Below are positions 14,511 through 18,431 of a stretch of 18,431 nucleotides of DNA, in pieces. The DNA lies in assembly GCA_002298885.1 (NCBI GenBank), contig DBMK01000177.1, forward strand, positions 1 through 18,431, in the 5' to 3' direction. Below the pieces are notes generated by a model, which saw only the letters and a list, made by a program, of their open reading frames with translations, had not been told where the DNA came from and made no database searches. The translations under genes were made by a program, and so were the position numbers. This stretch comes from Anaerolineaceae bacterium UBA700. Lineage in GTDB: Bacteria > Chloroflexota > Anaerolineae > Anaerolineales > Anaerolineaceae. Position 1 is the first letter of the stretch, and every line of letters starts with the position of its first letter.

Positions 14511-16388
14511 TCAGTTTTTCATCACGTTCGGGATAAAAATTAATTCATAGGCCGGGGCTTCGTATGCGCCCATATCAACAATTGGCGGCGTACCCTGGCC
14601 ATTTGGATTGGGTAATGAATAAGCCGTAAATCGCGGTGCTCCGGCACGGTCAAAAGGCAGCGGCTCGCTGGTATTGCCGTTGCCATTCAGGTCGACCGCA
14701 TCCGCGGGAACCAGGGAGTTGCTGCCGGCGTCGATGGCTGGGGATACGCCGCCCAGGCGCAAGTCGTCGTCGATTGAGCCATTTACTCCATCGGTCCCGG
14801 ACGGCATGTGGAACGCCGGGTTAGCATTGATATTATGCAACCCATCCCATCCGCCCTGGATATCGCTGTAACTTATATCTATGCTGGTATTCCCGGCGAG
14901 GAAAACTTGTGGACCATCGGGAGCGGTGTTTGCCCATAAGATGCTGTTAGCGACAACCGGCTCGACGTTCGTGTCGCTAAAAATGGCACCGCCTTGAAGC
15001 GTGGCGGTGTTATTGCTAAAAGTGACATTGACCAGCCTGGGCTGGATATGCTGGCTGGACTGGCCAAAGTACGCCCCGCCACCACGCTCAGCCTGGTTTC
15101 CGCTGAAAACCACGTTCGCCATGTCCGGGAGGGCGCCCTCGATACTGTAAATTCCGCCTCCGCCAATACCATCATTTCCTGTTGGTGACTGCGCAGAAAT
15201 ATTGCCTACAAAAGAAACATTAAATAGAAAAGTGACGGCGCCAAGAAAGATAGCCATCCCACCACCACTGGCAGCTTTATTGTCGTTAAAGACTACATCA
15301 ACCAGGGTTGCGGTGGACCCATTTACTGCCATACCACCGCCCCGAGCAAAAGCTTGATTTCCAGAAAAGGTGACGCGCTTAAGAGTCATCGCGGTCGCAA
15401 TATCACCAAAATCCAGACCCCCTCCATTTTGACCGCTATTATTGCTGAAGGTTGCATCTGTTATTATCCCAATCCCCTTCGAAAACGCCATACCACCCCC
15501 ACTCCCAAAACCGCCAAGCAGGGTATTCCCGCTGAAATTTACATGAGAAAAAATTGGGTTCCCCACATAATGATTGAACCCGCCCCCTGCTGCTACTGCA
15601 GTATTATTTTTAAAATCAATGTATGAGAGAATAGGGCTGCATTGGTAACTGGCCATTCCCCCTCCGCGCCCTTCAGGGACATAATCATCAAAATTATTAA
15701 CCGTATTACTATCGAAAGTAACATAGGAAAGGGACGGAGATTTGTAATCGGTGCCTCTCGTGGTTTCAACGAACAACCCTCCGCCTAATAGAAATGCATA
15801 ATTTGATGTGAAGATAATGTGACTGAGTATGGGACTGCCGTCAAAAATGATCATGCCGCCGCCGGCGCTGTCAGGCCAGGAGGGACCATTATATCCATCG
15901 CGGATGGTGAACCCATCCAGGATTGCTGTCGGGTCGGTGTTGTCGCCACGCACGACGTGGTAGCTGTTATCCTCAGCAACCCCGGAATCTCCAATATTGC
16001 CGCTCAAGATGGTTGTATGTGCTAGCCAATCGCGCTGGCTAAAGTCAGTCTCACTCCCGGCAAAGCCCCCGTAGAGCGCCACACCATTTTTTAGGCTAAA
16101 CGAGATGGCGCGGCTGGTGCCGCTGGTAGGCTTGTACGTGCCTTCTGCTACCCAAATCTGAACGCCTTCCGGCGTGCCGGCCGGAGCAGCAGCCAGGGCA
16201 GACTGCAGGTCAACAAATGCATTTGTCCAGGAGACACCGCTGTTTGCCCCCGTTAAAGCATCCGCATCTACGTAGATAATCAGTGGCGCAGCAGGCGTGG
16301 TTTTCGCCAGGACAACATTAGGGAAAAAATTGAGCAAAAGCGCAGCGATAGAGAACAGTGAAAATAATGCTGCCGGTTTTTTGAACAT
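14511..16388 (-). CDS. Secreted right-handed beta-helix protein with Pmp-like repeats
   Basis: A 625-residue exported protein. A signal peptide (residues 1-28, ending VVLA) precedes IIYVDADALTGANSGVSWTN, the common start of parallel beta-helix proteins. The core has many repeats of GGGM/GGGL alternating with FSGN, FSNN or FDSN, as in polymorphic outer membrane proteins. It ends with SPAIDAGSN, DLNGNGN and VDMGAYEAPA, which mark the choice-of-anchor Q type end, then YELIFIPNVMKN. Such helices often bind or cut polysaccharide, but I see no catalytic residues to claim an enzyme. The ribosome site GGGGAGGAAAAATC before the ATG is strong. It is less GC-rich than neighbouring genes in its middle part. 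A surface adhesin or glycan-binding role is inference. Confidence 0.87.
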   Translation of the reverse strand: MFKKPAALFSLFSIAALLLNFFPNVVLAKTTPAAPLIIYVDADALTGANSGVSWTNAFVDLQSALAAAPAGTPEGVQIWVAEGTYKPTSGTSRAISFSLKNGVALYGGFAGSETDFSQRDWLAHTTILSGNIGDSGVAEDNSYHVVRGDNTDPTAILDGFTIRDGYNGPSWPDSAGGGMIIFDGSPILSHIIFTSNYAFLLGGGLFVETTRGTDYKSPSLSYVTFDSNTVNNFDDYVPEGRGGGMASYQCSPILSYIDFKNNTAVAAGGGFNHYVGNPIFSHVNFSGNTLLGGFGSGGGMAFSKGIGIITDATFSNNSGQNGGGLDFGDIATAMTLKRVTFSGNQAFARGGGMAVNGSTATLVDVVFNDNKAASGGGMAIFLGAVTFLFNVSFVGNISAQSPTGNDGIGGGGIYSIEGALPDMANVVFSGNQAERGGGAYFGQSSQHIQPRLVNVTFSNNTATLQGGAIFSDTNVEPVVANSILWANTAPDGPQVFLAGNTSIDISYSDIQGGWDGLHNINANPAFHMPSGTDGVNGSIDDDLRLGGVSPAIDAGSNSLVPADAVDLNGNGNTSEPLPFDRAGAPRFTAYSLPNPNGQGTPPIVDMGAYEAPAYELIFIPNVMKN

Positions 16389-16493
16389 GATTTTTCCTCC
16401 CCACTTAATTGTCCAAAGAAAGCATTCCGGTTTTTTAGAAGTGCGGACGTTATATTTTTATTTTAGCACCCCGTTTCTGTCTTGCATTAGAAT

Positions 16494-18386
16494 TTATGCC
16501 GCAAACAGCACGTGCTGGCGCAGGAAGCGCTCGGTTTCTTCGTGGAAGTTGACGATCGTTTCGCGCTTGCGGAAGCCGTGGCCCTCGCCATCGTAAAGTT
16601 TATAAATGAAGGGCACGCCGCTTTGACGCAGGGCGGCCACGATCTCCTCCGATTGGGCCGGCGGGACCACTTTGTCCTCTTTACCCTGGAACACCGCCAG
16701 CGGGTCGCGGATGGCCGCGGTATGGAAGATAGGCGACCAGGCGTGGTAGCGCTCGGCAGCCTCGGGCAGCGGGCCGACCATCGAATCCAGGTAGCGCAGC
16801 TCGAATTTGTGGGTGTCCATTGCCAGGGTGAACAGGTTGCTGACCCCGTACTGGCACACGCCGGCTTTGAACACGCCCGGGTGGCGGATCAGGGCATTCA
16901 GCACCGTGTAGCCTCCGGCGCTGCCCCCCTCGATGACCAGTTTGTGCGGGTCTGCCAGGTGCAGCTCGGCCAGGGCGTGCGCCCCGCCCACGGCGTCCTC
17001 GACGTCCGCCTCGCCCCAGCGCAGGCGCAGGGCGTTGCGGTAGGCGCGCCCGTAACCGGTGCTGCCGCGGTAGTTCACCACCAGGTATCCGTAGCCGCGC
17101 GAGTTGAAATATGCCGCCTCCGGCGAAAAGCACACCGGGGTCAGCGCGGTAGGCCCGCCGTGAATGTGCAGGATGGCCGGCGGCAGGCCGCTGCCGGTGA
17201 AATCCGGGTGCGCCGGCGGCGTGTACAGCCCGTAGACCGGCGTGCCGTCCGGCGCTTTCCACGCGATTTGCTGGGGAGTTGGGAGGAACTCGGCGGACAG
17301 CGATTCGCCGGTGCTGCGCGCCTCCACATGCAGGGCGCGGCCATCCCAGCGCACCACCCGGTCGGGCACGGCTGGCGCCGATGCCACGAACGCCACCTCG
17401 CCGGTGACCGGGGCGACCGAAAGGTCGCGCAGCCAGGTATAGGGGGCGGTGTCGATCTGCTGCTGGCGCCCGCTTTCCACCTCGACCGACCACAGCCCGG
17501 TCTGGGCATCGGCATAGCGCAGGAAGTAGATCAGGCGGCTGTCGGGCGACCAGCCGTAGGCGCGCATGCCCTGGATCCAGGCCGGCTCGCACAGGTGGAA
17601 ACCCTTGCCCGCCACCAGCGTGCGGCGCTGACTGCTCTGCAGGCCCTGCAGGTCCAGCAGCACCAGGTCCTCCCACTCGCCGCTGCCGGTGATGTAGCTC
17701 AGCCAGCGACCGTCCGGCGAAAACTGCGGCTGGCAAACGGCGGTATTGCGGTCCCCGGCCACGAAAGTCTGCTCGGCCAGGCGCGGCGGGCTGCCGGAAA
17801 GTCTGCCCAGCATGATGCGCGTTCCGTCCCAGGGCATATTGGGGTGGTCCCATTCCACCCAGGCGATCTGCTCGCCGGATGGATGCCAGGCCGGCTGCAT
17901 GTAAAAATCGGCGCCGCGGGCAAGCTGCACCGGCCAATCGCGGCCCTCGGCGTCGACCAGGCCTAAAAGGTCGTCCTTACCGTCGCTGAAGACGTAGGCC
18001 ACCCAGCGCCCGTCCGGTGAAAGGGCCGGGGCAGCGGCAAAGCCGAAGGGCGGAGTGATCGGCCGGGGCTGCCCGGTGCCGGGTGTGCGGCGGTAGAGCC
18101 GCCCATTGCGCTCGGCGAAAATGACAGCGCTTTTACCGGCGCAGTATTCCCCGCCGCCATAGCCCACCGTGCCGCGCACCGACAGCTCGCCGCTCAGCTC
18201 CAGGGTGGCCTCGCCCGCCGGGCGCACCACAAGCACGCCGCGGTCGGAGCGCCCCTCCAGCCAGAGCAGCTCGCGCCCCTCGGCGTCGAACTGGGGATTC
18301 TCCAACCGCACCCGCTGGCCCAGCATCCCCGCCGTCACCGGGCTGGGCCAGGTTCCATACGGCCTCACGACCTTATTTTCAGCCAT
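16494..18386 (-). CDS. S9 family prolyl oligopeptidase-like serine peptidase
   Basis: A complete 630-residue protein. The N-terminal two thirds is a beta-propeller with repeated PxxSPDGRWxxY-type blades (APALSPDGRWVAYVFSDG, QPQFSPDGRWLSYITGSG, and YGWSPDSRLIYFLRYAD). The C-terminal alpha/beta hydrolase holds the triad: S489 in GGSAGGY, D571 in GKEDKVVPP and H603 in GEGHGF. HIHGGPTAL and VVNYRGSTGYGRAYRNALR match S9C acylaminoacyl or dipeptidyl peptidases. No signal peptide is visible, so it probably cleaves short peptides in the cytoplasm. The start at 18386 has GGGA about 12 bases upstream. It precedes the beta-helix gene by 105 bases on the same strand; a functional link is not evident. Confidence 0.92.
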   Translation of the reverse strand: MAENKVVRPYGTWPSPVTAGMLGQRVRLENPQFDAEGRELLWLEGRSDRGVLVVRPAGEATLELSGELSVRGTVGYGGGEYCAGKSAVIFAERNGRLYRRTPGTGQPRPITPPFGFAAAPALSPDGRWVAYVFSDGKDDLLGLVDAEGRDWPVQLARGADFYMQPAWHPSGEQIAWVEWDHPNMPWDGTRIMLGRLSGSPPRLAEQTFVAGDRNTAVCQPQFSPDGRWLSYITGSGEWEDLVLLDLQGLQSSQRRTLVAGKGFHLCEPAWIQGMRAYGWSPDSRLIYFLRYADAQTGLWSVEVESGRQQQIDTAPYTWLRDLSVAPVTGEVAFVASAPAVPDRVVRWDGRALHVEARSTGESLSAEFLPTPQQIAWKAPDGTPVYGLYTPPAHPDFTGSGLPPAILHIHGGPTALTPVCFSPEAAYFNSRGYGYLVVNYRGSTGYGRAYRNALRLRWGEADVEDAVGGAHALAELHLADPHKLVIEGGSAGGYTVLNALIRHPGVFKAGVCQYGVSNLFTLAMDTHKFELRYLDSMVGPLPEAAERYHAWSPIFHTAAIRDPLAVFQGKEDKVVPPAQSEEIVAALRQSGVPFIYKLYDGEGHGFRKRETIVNFHEETERFLRQHVLFAA

Positions 18387-18431
18387 ATTTGTACATTCCC
18401 AATCTGAAAAATTTCACCACACACCTGCCCT

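Overview
The window looks like a GC-rich chromosomal segment of an uncultured or environmental bacterium, most likely Chloroflexota (Anaerolineae-like). This is inferred from the gene mix: a bacterial Elp3 with a fused acetyltransferase domain, a beta-helix secreted protein ending in an FIPNVMKN-type tail, a repetitive secreted protein, an S9 peptidase, and GC-rich hairpin repeats next to a DUF559 nuclease domain. The sequence alone does not prove the phylum.

Layout. 1-256: intergenic, with one solo copy of a GC-rich hairpin repeat and a cluster of ATTCG-type short repeats. 257-1732 (-): a tldD-like metallopeptidase gene carrying one in-frame TAA exactly where the catalytic Glu of the HExxxH zinc motif belongs. 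1788-8003 (+): a surface-glycan block of a GT4-like glycosyltransferase, a Wzx-type flippase, a polysaccharide pyruvyl transferase-family protein and two paralogous GT4 glycosyltransferases. 8014-9210 (-): a TylF-like O-methyltransferase and a small lipoprotein. 9391-10806 (+): a secreted protein built of four ~110-residue repeats, followed by a strong terminator. 10961-11410 (+): a small LuxR-type HTH regulator behind a near-consensus promoter. 11414-12706 (-): a Trm9/ALKBH8-like methyltransferase split in frame by a DUF559 nuclease domain. 12784-14454 (+): elp3, divergent from the methyltransferase. 14511-16388 (-): a secreted beta-helix protein. 16494-18386 (-): an S9 prolyl oligopeptidase-family enzyme.

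The most remarkable feature is at 11910-12437. A 528-bp (176-codon) module, bounded by perfect 44-bp inverted repeats and encoding a DUF559 (Vsr-like, PD-(D/E)XK) domain, sits inside the methyltransferase ORF without breaking the frame. Removing it rejoins a 254-residue class I methyltransferase at the loop between the SAM-binding half and the substrate half. The terminal repeats are the same hairpin family as the solo copy at 75-117, which suggests a minimal mobile unit of nuclease plus hairpin termini.

The interrupted host resembles Trm9/ALKBH8 methyltransferases and is divergent from elp3. In eukaryotes Elp3 makes cm5U at the tRNA wobble position and Trm9/ALKBH8 methylates it to mcm5U. The pair may therefore be a bacterial wobble-uridine modification locus, possibly regulated or damaged by the nuclease insertion. 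That functional link is inference.
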